From assembly GCA_051658525.1 (NCBI GenBank), contig JBOFMT010000017.1, positions 1 to 12,759 of the forward strand: a stretch of 12,759 nt of DNA, in the 5' to 3' direction. This DNA is from JBOFMT01 sp051658525 (GTDB taxonomy: Bacteria > Bacillota_I > Bacilli_A > Erysipelotrichales > Erysipelotrichaceae). The notes beneath the pieces were generated by a model. It saw nothing but the letters and a program-made list of their open reading frames with translations. It ran no database searches and was not told where the DNA came from. The stretch's first letter is position 1, and each line of letters opens with the position of its first letter. Of the stretch, positions 1-6,537 are shown piece by piece. Position numbers and translations under genes: made by a program.

Positions 1-2091
1 GAAAGCTTGAGTGTAACCAAACAAGCACAACCATTACTTGTGGAATCCGTATTAGCAGAGCAAGTCAATATGGTGTTTGCTAGTGGGCTTGTTAGTAATG
101 GGCGCTGTAAAGCAGTGGTGACTGCAATTGGGATGCAAACTGAAATTGGTAAGATTGCTACATTGATGAATCAAACCAAACAAAGAAAAACACCGCTTCA
201 AATTTCATTGGATGACTTTTCGAAAAAGTTATCCATAGCGATTATTATTATTTGTATTTTAGTGTTTGGATTAAACTGGATCAATAGTGGAAATGTACTT
301 GATTCCTTGATGTTTGCGGTTGCCCTTGCGGTAGCTGCAATACCAGAAGCACTAAGTTCCATTGTTACCATTGTATTAGCACTAGGTACGAAAAAAATGG
401 CAGATCAAAATGCAATTATTAAAAACTTAAATGCAGTGGAAAGTTTAGGAAGTGTTTCGGTTATTTGTTCGGATAAAACAGGAACGTTAACGCAAAATAT
501 CATGAGTGTATCTCACTGCTTTATCAATCAAGATAGTAAAGAAGCAGATGATTTTATATTGGATAATGATATGCACCGTCTTATGATGACTGCTAGTGTT
601 TTATGTAATGATGCGCAAATTGAAGGAGCAAAACGTTTGGGAGATCCAACCGAAATGGCATTTTTAGATTTTGCGAAACAACGTATTCCTGACTATCATA
701 ACTTGCGTACTACGTATGAGCGTACGAGTGAATTACCATTTGATAGTGAACGAAAACTGATGAGTACGCAAAATAAAATTGATGGTTCTGCTATTATGTT
801 TGTAAAGGGAGCACCAGATGAACTCATCAAAGCGTGTGATCGTATTATGATTCAAGATGAAATTCTAGCGATGACACAAGATCATATTGATACAATCTTT
901 GAAGCGAATCGAAGTTATGCGATTTTAGGTGAGCGGGTCTTAGGTTTTGCGTTTAAACAAGTTGATGATGTAGCATTAGAGCTAGCGGATGAACAAAGTC
1001 TTATCTTTATTGGTATGATTTCGATGGTGGACCCACCAAGAGAGGAATCAAAACTAGCAATTACAACATGTAAACAAGCAGGGATTAAACCAATCATGAT
1101 TACGGGAGATCATAAAACTACCGCAGTAGCAATTGCTCGCTCCATTGGCTTATTTGAAGATGGTGATGAGGTGGTAGATGGTCTAGAGCTAGCTGCGATG
1201 GATGATGACACCTTATATAAAAAATTAGCTAATATTAGTGTTTATGCACGTGTTGCTCCTGAACATAAAATACGTATTGTTAGTGCATGGCAAAAACGGG
1301 GACAAATCGTTGGGATGACTGGGGATGGTGTCAATGATGCACCTGCACTCAAACGGGCAGATATTGGTATTGCTATGGGTATTACAGGTACAGAAGTAAG
1401 TAAAGATGCTGCTAGTATGGTATTAACGGATGATAACTTTGCGACGATCATCAATGCAATCATTACAGGACGTAATGTTTATGCTAACATTCGTAATGCC
1501 ATCAAATACTTATTAAGTGGCAACCTTTCAGGTATTCTTTGTGTGTTATTTGCAACCTTAACGGCTTTACCAAATCCATTCTTACCTGTTCATTTACTGT
1601 TTATTAATCTAGTAACAGATAGTTTGCCTGCCATTGCGATTGGGGTTGAACGCTCCAGCGCCAATGTACTACATGAAAAACCAAGAGCAAGCAATGCACC
1701 AATGCTATCACGCGGTGTTATTATGGAAATTGCTTTTGAGGGATTCTTAATTGCGGCAGCAACCTTATTTATGTACTTCTTAGGCTTACAAGAAAATGGG
1801 GGAGTTGCGACAACACTAGCATTCTCTACCCTTTGTTTGGCGCGTTTATATCATGGGTTTAATTGCCGTAACCGTGCTAGTATTTTTAGAATTGGACTCT
1901 TTAGCAATCGCTATTCAATTTATGCGTTTGTCCTAGGGTTTGTCTTCTTAAATGCGATCTTACTCTTCCCATTCTTACATGGTGCTTTTGGTGTAACGGA
2001 TATTACCATCAATCAACTCTTCTTGGTCTATGGTGTAGCGCTGCTTCCTACCATCGTAATTCAACTGGTGAAAGTAGTACAAGAGCGATGA
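1..2091 (+). CDS. Calcium-type P-type ATPase (P2A), 5'-truncated by window edge
   Basis: This is an integral membrane pump that couples ATP hydrolysis to cation (very likely Ca2+) export. The frame is open from base 1 and the first residues, ESLSVTK, match the end of the TGES actuator motif, so about 180 N-terminal residues lie outside the window; the TTG at 7 is not a real start. Visible landmarks are the M4 motif PEAL (Glu codon 346-348), the phosphorylation motif CSDKTGTLT (Asp codon 472-474), the KGAPDE nucleotide-binding motif, TGDHKTTA, the hinge TGDGVNDAPALK, and M6 NLVTD. The C-terminal membrane segments M5-M10 are present. The SERCA M5 Glu is Gly here (1531-1533) and the M8 Glu is Arg (1843-1845), a pattern known from the one-Ca2+ Listeria pump LMCA1. 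A terminator follows directly. Family is certain; Ca2+ rather than another cation is inferred. Confidence 0.93.
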   Translation, partial: ESLSVTKQAQPLLVESVLAEQVNMVFASGLVSNGRCKAVVTAIGMQTEIGKIATLMNQTKQRKTPLQISLDDFSKKLSIAIIIICILVFGLNWINSGNVLDSLMFAVALAVAAIPEALSSIVTIVLALGTKKMADQNAIIKNLNAVESLGSVSVICSDKTGTLTQNIMSVSHCFINQDSKEADDFILDNDMHRLMMTASVLCNDAQIEGAKRLGDPTEMAFLDFAKQRIPDYHNLRTTYERTSELPFDSERKLMSTQNKIDGSAIMFVKGAPDELIKACDRIMIQDEILAMTQDHIDTIFEANRSYAILGERVLGFAFKQVDDVALELADEQSLIFIGMISMVDPPREESKLAITTCKQAGIKPIMITGDHKTTAVAIARSIGLFEDGDEVVDGLELAAMDDDTLYKKLANISVYARVAPEHKIRIVSAWQKRGQIVGMTGDGVNDAPALKRADIGIAMGITGTEVSKDAASMVLTDDNFATIINAIITGRNVYANIRNAIKYLLSGNLSGILCVLFATLTALPNPFLPVHLLFINLVTDSLPAIAIGVERSSANVLHEKPRASNAPMLSRGVIMEIAFEGFLIAAATLFMYFLGLQENGGVATTLAFSTLCLARLYHGFNCRNRASIFRIGLFSNRYSIYAFVLGFVFLNAILLFPFLHGAFGVTDITINQLFLVYGVALLPTIVIQLVKVVQER

Positions 2092-2101
2092 TAAAAATGA
2101 G

Positions 2102-2128
2102 AAAACGCACCGTGAGGTGTGTTTTTTT
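2102..2128 (+). terminator. Rho-independent terminator after the P-type ATPase
   Basis: The stem CGCACC/GGTGTG (one G-T pair) closes a GTGA loop. It is flanked by AAAA on the left and a run of seven T on the right. It starts 10 bases after the ATPase stop codon. Confidence 0.85.
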
Positions 2129-2141
2129 CAACACCTGTTTT

Positions 2142-2171
2142 GTTGTTGATTGTGTGCAACAACTTGTTTTT
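2142..2171 (+). other. Inverted repeat followed by T-rich stretch, upstream of rimO
   Basis: GTTGTTG (2142-2148) pairs with CAACAAC (2157-2163) around an 8-base loop, followed by TTGTTTTT. The stem is 7 bp with three G-C pairs, so it is a weak terminator-like hairpin. It could be a backup terminator for the ATPase or a regulatory inverted repeat ahead of rimO. The sequence does not decide between these. Confidence 0.35.
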
Positions 2172-2182
2172 GTGGGTTCTTC

Positions 2183-2221
2183 TTGAAAAGTCTTTCTTTG
2201 AAAGATAAAAAATGCTATATT
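2183..2221 (+). promoter_or_regulatory. Candidate rimO promoter
   Basis: Two alternatives overlap here. One is an extended -10, TGCTATATT (2213-2221), with no good -35. The other is TTGAAA (2183-2188), a 17-bp spacer and TAAAAA (2206-2211). Since the upstream gene ends in a terminator, rimO needs a promoter in this interval. The extended -10 would start RNA just ahead of the rimO ribosome binding site. Confidence 0.4.
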
Positions 2222-2244
2222 ACTATGGAAAGAAAGAGGTAGTT

Positions 2245-3540
2245 ATGAAAATAGGATTTGTATCACTTGGATGTAGTAAAAATTTAGTAGATAGTGAAAA
2301 AATGATGGGAATGTTGCAAAGTGGGAATCATGAGATTGTCAACGATGCGAATGAAGCAGAAGCCATTGTTGTAAATACATGTGGATTTATCAATTCTGCC
2401 AAAGAAGAAGGTGTTAATACAATTTTAGAAATGGCTGCTTACAAAGAAAAAAACTGTAAGAAACTAATCGTTGTTGGTTGTTTAGCACAACGTTATAAAG
2501 ATGAGTTAGAAAAAGAAATGCCAGAAATTGACCGTGTTGTTAGTATCAAAGAATACGATCGTTTACATGAAATCTTAGCGGTAGAATTAGGTGAAAACCT
2601 AACAAGTTATCAAAAAAGCGAACGTTTGGTAAGTTCAAAACCTTGGACGGCTTACTTAAAAATTGCAGAAGGTTGTAGCAATGGTTGTACCTATTGTGCG
2701 ATTCCTTTGATTCGTGGAGGTAATGTAAGTTATCCAAAAGAAAAATTGCTAGCAGAAGCCAAAGAAATGGCGGATAAAGGCGTGAAGGAATTGGTATTGA
2801 TTGCTCAAGATACTACAAAATACGGTTTGGACTTATATGGTCATTATGCACTAGGAGAATTGTTAACGGAATTAAATGCGATGGATGGTTTTGCTTGGAT
2901 TCGTGTGTTATACATGTACCCAGATGAAATTCATGATGATTTGATTTCCACTATGGCAGGGTTAGACAAAGTAATTCCTTACTTTGATATTCCAATGCAA
3001 CATGCAGATAATGGAATGTTACGTTTGATGAATCGTCGTGGAACACAAGAAGATGCTCGCGCATTGGTGGCAAAACTACGTGAAAGTTTTGCACATCCAA
3101 TTTTACGTACGACGTATATTGTTGGATTCCCTGGTGAGAGTGAAGCTGCCTTCCAACAACTGGTTAACTTTACCAAAGATATTCGTTGGGATGCGCTTGG
3201 TGCCTTTACGTATTCACCAGAAGAAGACACAGCTGCCTACCATATGAATGATAGTTTAGCGGAAGAAGTGAAAACAGCTCGTAAAGATGAAATTATGAAG
3301 TTACAAGAAAGCATTGCTTTGGAAAACAACAAACGCTATGTTGGACAAACCATTGAAGTCTTGGTTGAAGCGCAAGAAGGGTTGACGGGTAAATACCGTG
3401 GACGTGGAAAACAAGCAGCACCAGATGAAGTAGATGGAATGGTGAAATTTAAAAGTGATCGTGCCATTAAGTTTGGTAGCATCGTTAATGTCTTGATTAC
3501 CAATGCACTTCCATATGATTTGGAAGGGGAAGAAGTATAA
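2245..3540 (+). CDS. rimO: Ribosomal protein uS12 methylthiotransferase RimO
   Basis: RimO is a radical-SAM enzyme that adds a methylthio group to a conserved aspartate of ribosomal protein S12 in the cytoplasm. From the chosen ATG the protein is 431 residues, normal for the family. The N-terminal UPF0004 domain carries three cysteines for the auxiliary Fe-S cluster (C10, C46, C79). The radical-SAM motif CxxxCxxC is at C144, C148 and C151, followed by AIPLIRGG. The C-terminal 60 or so residues look like a TRAM RNA-binding domain. CAIPLIRG and the SLGCSKNLVDSE start favour RimO over the tRNA enzyme MiaB. An upstream in-frame ATG at 2212 exists, but AAAGAGGT (2233-2240) is placed for 2245, and that start gives the canonical MKIGFVSLGC N-terminus. 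The gene is monocistronic, with its own terminator. Confidence 0.94.
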   Translation: MKIGFVSLGCSKNLVDSEKMMGMLQSGNHEIVNDANEAEAIVVNTCGFINSAKEEGVNTILEMAAYKEKNCKKLIVVGCLAQRYKDELEKEMPEIDRVVSIKEYDRLHEILAVELGENLTSYQKSERLVSSKPWTAYLKIAEGCSNGCTYCAIPLIRGGNVSYPKEKLLAEAKEMADKGVKELVLIAQDTTKYGLDLYGHYALGELLTELNAMDGFAWIRVLYMYPDEIHDDLISTMAGLDKVIPYFDIPMQHADNGMLRLMNRRGTQEDARALVAKLRESFAHPILRTTYIVGFPGESEAAFQQLVNFTKDIRWDALGAFTYSPEEDTAAYHMNDSLAEEVKTARKDEIMKLQESIALENNKRYVGQTIEVLVEAQEGLTGKYRGRGKQAAPDEVDGMVKFKSDRAIKFGSIVNVLITNALPYDLEGEEV

Positions 3541-3565
3541 AAAGTAGGGAAACCTACTTTTTTTT
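3541..3565 (+). terminator. Rho-independent terminator of rimO
   Basis: AAAGTAGG (3541-3548) pairs with CCTACTTT (3553-3560) around a GAAA tetraloop and runs into eight consecutive T. It begins on the base after the rimO stop codon. Confidence 0.92.
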
Positions 3566-3577
3566 GAGTTTGGATAT

Positions 3578-3602
3578 AAAAAAAACCGAATCGCTTCGGT
3601 TT
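3578..3602 (-). terminator. Rho-independent terminator of tRNA-Ser (minus strand)
   Basis: Read on the minus strand, ACCGAA (3595-3600) and TTCGGT (3585-3590) form a stem around a GCGA loop, followed by a T run (A run 3578-3585 on the plus strand). It lies 11 bases beyond the tRNA 3' end and is correctly oriented to end its transcript. Confidence 0.85.
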
Positions 3603-3613
3603 AGATCGTTATA

Positions 3614-3701
3614 TGGCGAAGGATATGGGATTTGAACCCATGGTAGTGTTACCTACGCCACCTTTCCAAGATGGTGCCTTAAGCCGCTCGGCCAACCCTT
3701 C
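3614..3701 (-). tRNA. tRNA-Ser (anticodon GGA)
   Basis: This 88-base tRNA decodes the serine codons UCC and UCU. On the minus strand the acceptor stem GAAGGGT pairs with ATCCTTC (one G-T pair), followed by discriminator G and an encoded CCA. The D arm is GCCGAGCGGCTTAAGGC. The anticodon stem CCATC/GGTGG has a TTGGAAA loop, which places GGA as the anticodon. A long variable arm (about 16 bases, GTAG/CTAC stem) marks a class II tRNA, and the T arm is ATGGG TTCAAAT CCCAT. The long arm and discriminator G support Ser; the loop phase excludes a TGG (Pro) reading. It is convergent with rimO and divergent from the small gene at 3830. Confidence 0.95.
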
Positions 3702-3719
3702 GTTTGTTAATGCTTTACC

Positions 3720-3748
3720 ATTTTAATCGATTCTATGGACAAATACAA
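3720..3748 (-). promoter_or_regulatory. Promoter of tRNA-Ser (minus strand)
   Basis: On the minus strand the -35 TTGTAT (3743-3748) and -10 TAAAAT (3720-3725) are separated by exactly 17 bp. Transcription would start around 3713, just ahead of the tRNA 5' end at 3701. Confidence 0.7.
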
Positions 3749-3750
3749 GA

Positions 3751-3799
3751 CTTTTTAGGCAAAAAAACAAAAAACTTTTTAGGCAAAAAAACAAAAAAA
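3751..3799. repeat. Perfect 24-bp tandem direct repeat, two copies
   Basis: The unit begins CTTTTTAGGC and continues with an A-rich tail broken by one C. Copy 1 is 3751-3774 and copy 2 is 3775-3798, with one further A at 3799. It fills the space between the tRNA-Ser promoter and the ribosome binding site of the small gene. A recent slippage duplication or a pair of regulator sites are both possible. Confidence 0.9.
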
Positions 3800-3806
3800 T
3801 CATACT
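3778..3806 (+). promoter_or_regulatory. Weak candidate promoter for the small peptide gene
   Basis: CATACT (3801-3806) is the best -10-like sequence upstream of the small gene. At 17 bp spacing the -35 position is TTTAGG (3778-3783), inside the second copy of the 24-bp repeat and a poor match to TTGACA. A promoter without a real -35 would need an activator. This placement is speculative. Confidence 0.25.
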
Positions 3807-3829
3807 AGGTAGGGAAAGGGGGTGAGGAC

Positions 3830-4003
3830 ATGCGTGAGTTAACAAAAAATGAATTAATGGAGACTTGTGGGTGTGAACCCATCTCTACCGCAACCTTACT
3901 AGCCTACTTGGCGATTAGTGCTGGTATTGCTGCAATCATTAAGATTTTAACGTCGTCTCGAGGGAAAGTAAAAATTCCAGGAATTGATATTTCTTGGGGT
4001 TAA
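3830..4003 (+). CDS. Small exported peptide candidate with double-glycine-like leader (57 aa)
   Basis: I do not recognise this as a named family. The ORF is 57 codons, ATG to TAA. Its ribosome binding site AAAGGGGGTGA (3815-3825) matches the 11-base consensus AAAGGAGGTGA at all but one base, strong evidence that it is translated. Residues 1-15, MRELTKNELMETCGC, align with bacteriocin/pheromone leaders (L-S-x-x-E-L-x-x-I-x-G-G): L4, T5, E8, L9 and G14 fit, while T12 stands for I and C15 for the last G. The predicted mature part (16-57) has a hydrophobic segment (about 18-40, with small residues AISAGIAA) and a basic then polar tail, SSRGKVKIPGIDISWG. C13 and C15 are the only cysteines. No peptidase-transporter, immunity gene or kinase lies in the window. 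Alternatives are a small membrane protein or a peptide signal. Confidence 0.75.
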   Translation: MRELTKNELMETCGCEPISTATLLAYLAISAGIAAIIKILTSSRGKVKIPGIDISWG

Positions 4004-4055
4004 GAAAAAAAGCGGAACGAATCGTGGGTAGACGATGTTAAATGGGATTATTTGA
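4004..4055. other. Intergenic stretch after the small gene, no clear terminator
   Basis: There is a short inverted repeat ATCGT (4021-4025)/ACGAT (4032-4036) with a 6-base loop, but no T run follows. Transcription of the small gene may therefore continue into mreC. Confidence 0.4.
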
Positions 4056-4084
4056 TTGAAACAAAGTGGGAAAAGCCGTATAAT
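4056..4084 (+). promoter_or_regulatory. Near-consensus promoter of mreC-mreD
   Basis: The -35 TTGAAA (4056-4061) and a perfect -10 TATAAT (4079-4084) are separated by 17 bp, a strong sigma-A type promoter. The start site would fall near 4091. This leaves a leader of only about 11 bases, most of it the GGGTGAT ribosome binding site before the ATG at 4102. Confidence 0.85.
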
Positions 4085-4101
4085 GTTTGATGGGTGATAA
4101 A

Positions 4102-4932
4102 ATGAATAAATTTACGAGATACCAAAAGATCATCGTTTCTCTCATTGCCTTTTTACTCGTGTTTGTGCTAATGAGTACAAGCTTTCAAAGTGTAAAAAGT
4201 GTCAATGGAGTTTTATATAATGCGTTTGCAAGTGCAAAATACGCACTGATCGATGGACCCATTGCATTTATTGGAAATGTAGTGGATGATTTTCAAACAT
4301 TATGGTCGGTGAAAGAAGAAAACGAAGCGTTACGACGCCAGTTGAGTCAAATTCAATTTGATGCCTTTCAGTACAAAGAAACAAGTCTGCAATTAGAAGA
4401 ACTCAAAGAGTTAATGGACATCAACAATCTTTACGATGACTTTGACCAAGTCAGTGCCAATGTCATCTTACGTGATCAAGAAATGTGGAACAATACCCTG
4501 CTTGTTGATGTAGGTGCCAACAAAAATATCCAAAAGGATATGGCTGTTATTTCCTCAAAAGGATTGATTGGTAAAGTAGAAGAAGTGTATGACAACACCG
4601 CAAAGATTAAACTCTTAACTACGCTAGATAACTCGAATAAGGTTAGTGTAAAAATTACCTATGACGATACCAGTGTGGATGCGGTACTAGAGCGATATGA
4701 TATTGACCGTAAAAGCTTTGTATTGCGTTTGTTCTCCAATAACGACGATATCGCCGTTGGGGATGCTGTTGTTACCTCGGGTATGGGAGGCGTGTTCCCA
4801 CCAGGAATTAACGTTGGGAAAATCAATGAGATTGTAAACTTAAACAACAAATTGGGAAAAACGATTTATGTCACACCGGATGCAGACTTTGAAAACTTCC
4901 AGTATGTGACCATTATTACCAAGGTAGAATAG
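4102..4932 (+). CDS. mreC: Rod shape-determining protein MreC
   Basis: MreC is a membrane-anchored scaffold of the elongasome; it links the MreB cytoskeleton to cell-wall synthases on the outer face of the membrane. From ATG 4102 the protein is 276 residues. It has a short basic N-terminus, one membrane segment (about 9-28) and a coiled coil (about 60-95, rich in KEENEALRRQ-type heptads). The beta-barrel region follows, with family signatures SSKGLIGKVEEV and TSGMGGVFPPGINVGKI. In-frame TTG 4087 and ATG 4090 lie upstream, but they sit before or at the predicted transcription start, and GGGTGAT (4092-4098) positions 4102. mreD follows with no gap, so the two are translationally coupled. mreB is not in the window. 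Confidence 0.92.
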   Translation: MNKFTRYQKIIVSLIAFLLVFVLMSTSFQSVKSVNGVLYNAFASAKYALIDGPIAFIGNVVDDFQTLWSVKEENEALRRQLSQIQFDAFQYKETSLQLEELKELMDINNLYDDFDQVSANVILRDQEMWNNTLLVDVGANKNIQKDMAVISSKGLIGKVEEVYDNTAKIKLLTTLDNSNKVSVKITYDDTSVDAVLERYDIDRKSFVLRLFSNNDDIAVGDAVVTSGMGGVFPPGINVGKINEIVNLNNKLGKTIYVTPDADFENFQYVTIITKVE

Positions 4933-5475
4933 ATGAAGTTAAAAGTTAGTATCCTCATTGCAGGATTCTTATTTGATTCCTTATTAGCCTCGCTATTTCC
5001 CAATGATTTTACGTTACAAGCGTTTGCTTTTGTTGCTAACTCAGGATTTCTAATTACCGTACTCATGTTGCGCAAAATGGAATACACCGATAAGGTATTG
5101 CATGCAGCTTTGATTGGATTGTTGTATGGACTATTCTTTAGTGAAGTACCAATTCTTTATGCAGGAATTTATGTGTTGGTCGCTCACTTGATTCAGTACT
5201 GGGAAAAACAAATGATGGATTCCTTCTTTGAACAACTCATGTTGCTGATTTCCACTTTGTTTATCAAAGATGTAGTACTCTACATCATTTTCTATATTTT
5301 CTTAAACTATCGCGTTAGCTTGATGGAATGGTTTGTGATGCGCGAGTTCTTAACGCTTTTAGGAAATATCATTCTTGGGGTCGTTTTGATTATTGTATTT
5401 CGTTGGGTGGAAGACACCTTGGAAATCAAAAATCAACGAATTCGACGCAAAGAAAAAATTCATATGTTTCGCTAA
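4933..5475 (+). CDS. mreD: Rod shape-determining protein MreD
   Basis: MreD is the polytopic membrane partner of MreC in the wall-elongation complex. The protein is 180 residues, a usual length, and is strongly hydrophobic with about five membrane segments (roughly 5-22, 28-46, 55-90, 98-125 and 135-160). It ends in a short basic cytoplasmic tail (NQRIRRKEK). The early DSLLASLFP stretch fits the family, but MreD sequences are poorly conserved, so the call leans on topology and position. The ATG directly follows the mreC TAG, and AAGGTAG (4921-4927) inside mreC serves as ribosome binding site. A terminator begins at its stop codon. Confidence 0.85.
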   Translation: MKLKVSILIAGFLFDSLLASLFPNDFTLQAFAFVANSGFLITVLMLRKMEYTDKVLHAALIGLLYGLFFSEVPILYAGIYVLVAHLIQYWEKQMMDSFFEQLMLLISTLFIKDVVLYIIFYIFLNYRVSLMEWFVMREFLTLLGNIILGVVLIIVFRWVEDTLEIKNQRIRRKEKIHMFR

Positions 5476-5498
5476 AAAGATGGCTTGCCATCTTTTTT
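5474..5498 (+). terminator. Rho-independent terminator of mreCD
   Basis: AAAAGATGG pairs with CCATCTTTT around a CTTG loop and ends in a T run (5493-5498). It overlaps the last bases of the mreD stop codon. Confidence 0.9.
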
Positions 5499-5531
5499 GT
5501 TTTTTCCAGGTGTTTTCTTTGCTAGGTTGTA

Positions 5532-5540
5532 TGGTATAAT
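5532..5540 (+). promoter_or_regulatory. Extended -10 promoter of the lipoprotein gene
   Basis: TGGTATAAT is a perfect extended -10 element (TGn plus TATAAT). The -35 position is only T-rich (TTTTCT at 16 bp). The start site would be near 5547, followed by the ribosome binding site AGGAGG (5551-5556). Confidence 0.75.
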
Positions 5541-5562
5541 AAGCAAGTATAGGAGGCTTTTT

Positions 5563-6519
5563 ATGAGTAAAAAATTAGCAATCGTTGTCCTCTTGATGTT
5601 ATTTCCACTAACAGCATGTTCACCAAAACAAATCAAAGTTTGTTCTACGGTGTACCCAATTCATTACCTCATCAATACCATTGGTGGTGATTTGGTAGAA
5701 ACATGTACGATTGGAGATAATCAAGTAGTACAACGTTCGAATATAGCAAGTGACTTTAAAGAACAGTTGGAAGATGCGGATACCCTGTTTTATGTAGGAG
5801 GACTAGAACCATACTATGAACTCTACATTGATGATATTCGTAATACGGGAGTAAGTCTGGTTGACTTATCAACCCAATCTGCAATTTATAAGTTTGAACG
5901 TTATATCTCCATTGTCATTGATAACAATACGGTAGGGGTAGAAAAACCTTACTATGAATCCAGTGTGTTTGATGAAGTCAACACCTATGTCAACGATCCA
6001 ATGATTTGGATGGATCCGATTGCTATGACATCCATGGCAAGAACGATAACCGATCATTTAAGTGGATTGTTACCAGAAAAAGCGCGTATCTTTGAAGCAA
6101 ACTTTGCCCAGTTGGAAGTTGAATTAGCGCGTTTGGATGCAGAGTTTCAAGTACTGCGTACAAGCAATGCGCAAATTTCCATGGTAACGATGACACCAAG
6201 CTTTGGAAACTGGCAAAAATCTTATGGAATTAATGTGTATCCTGTCATCATGTCGAAGTATGGAGTTTTACCAAACGAAGCACAGTTGGCTGCAATCAAA
6301 GAGCGTATTGTAGCGGATAATGTACGTTATATTGCATATGAAAATAACATGAGTGAAGATATGATTGCACTCTATAAAGAATTGGCATCTGAATTGGGAT
6401 TGATTACCGTGAGGCTGCACAACTTATCTTCGATTACCGGAGAAGATATCAAAGATAATAAAAATTACCAAACCATCATGTATGATAATTTGGAAGCTTT
6501 GGAATTAATCGCAAAATAA
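5563..6519 (+). CDS. ZnuA/TroA-like substrate-binding lipoprotein, apparently without the metal ligands
   Basis: This is a predicted lipoprotein on the outer face of the membrane, resembling solute-binding proteins of Zn2+/Mn2+ ABC importers (PF01297 type). It is 318 residues from ATG 5563, which follows AGGAGG; an open stretch upstream to 5485 lacks such a signal and overlaps the promoter. The signal peptide ends in the lipobox LTAC (C19). The fold signatures are recognisable: STVYPIHYLINTIGGD (28-43), DADTLFYVGGLEPY (71-84), NDPMIWMDP (144-152) and a long helix near 170-200. The family histidine in DPHxWLDP is Met147 here, the loop that should carry the first His (near 52-60) has none, and the third site reads TPSFGNW (211-217). 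No permease or ATPase genes are adjacent. It may bind another ligand, or act as an adhesin or assembly protein. Fold call is good, substrate unknown. Confidence 0.8.
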   Translation: MSKKLAIVVLLMLFPLTACSPKQIKVCSTVYPIHYLINTIGGDLVETCTIGDNQVVQRSNIASDFKEQLEDADTLFYVGGLEPYYELYIDDIRNTGVSLVDLSTQSAIYKFERYISIVIDNNTVGVEKPYYESSVFDEVNTYVNDPMIWMDPIAMTSMARTITDHLSGLLPEKARIFEANFAQLEVELARLDAEFQVLRTSNAQISMVTMTPSFGNWQKSYGINVYPVIMSKYGVLPNEAQLAAIKERIVADNVRYIAYENNMSEDMIALYKELASELGLITVRLHNLSSITGEDIKDNKNYQTIMYDNLEALELIAK

Positions 6520-6537
6520 GACCGTAGGTCTTTTTTT
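6518..6537 (+). terminator. Short hairpin terminator between lipoprotein gene and polA
   Basis: AAGACC pairs with GGTCTT around a GTA triloop, followed by seven T in a row from 6531. The 6-bp stem is short, so termination may be partial. It overlaps the lipoprotein stop codon and ends 19 bases before polA. Confidence 0.7.

Noticed and set aside
7..9. TTG at position 7 as the start of the P-type ATPase
   Set aside because: The frame is open to base 1 and the first residues are the end of the TGES actuator motif, so the gene begins upstream of the window.
3614..3701. tRNA-Pro or tRNA-Leu identity for the minus-strand tRNA
   Set aside because: The anticodon stem CCATC/GGTGG forces a TTGGAAA loop, giving GGA. 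The long variable arm and discriminator G fit serine.
3751..3799. The two 24-bp repeats as a CRISPR array
   Set aside because: The copies are directly adjacent with no spacers and no cas genes are present.
4020..4037. Hairpin ATCGT/ACGAT as a terminator of the small gene
   Set aside because: The stem is only 5 bp and no T run follows.
5485..5562. Upstream extension of the lipoprotein gene (26 more residues)
   Set aside because: It overlaps the mreD terminator and the TGGTATAAT promoter and has no ribosome binding site, while AGGAGG and a clean signal peptide fix the start at 5563.
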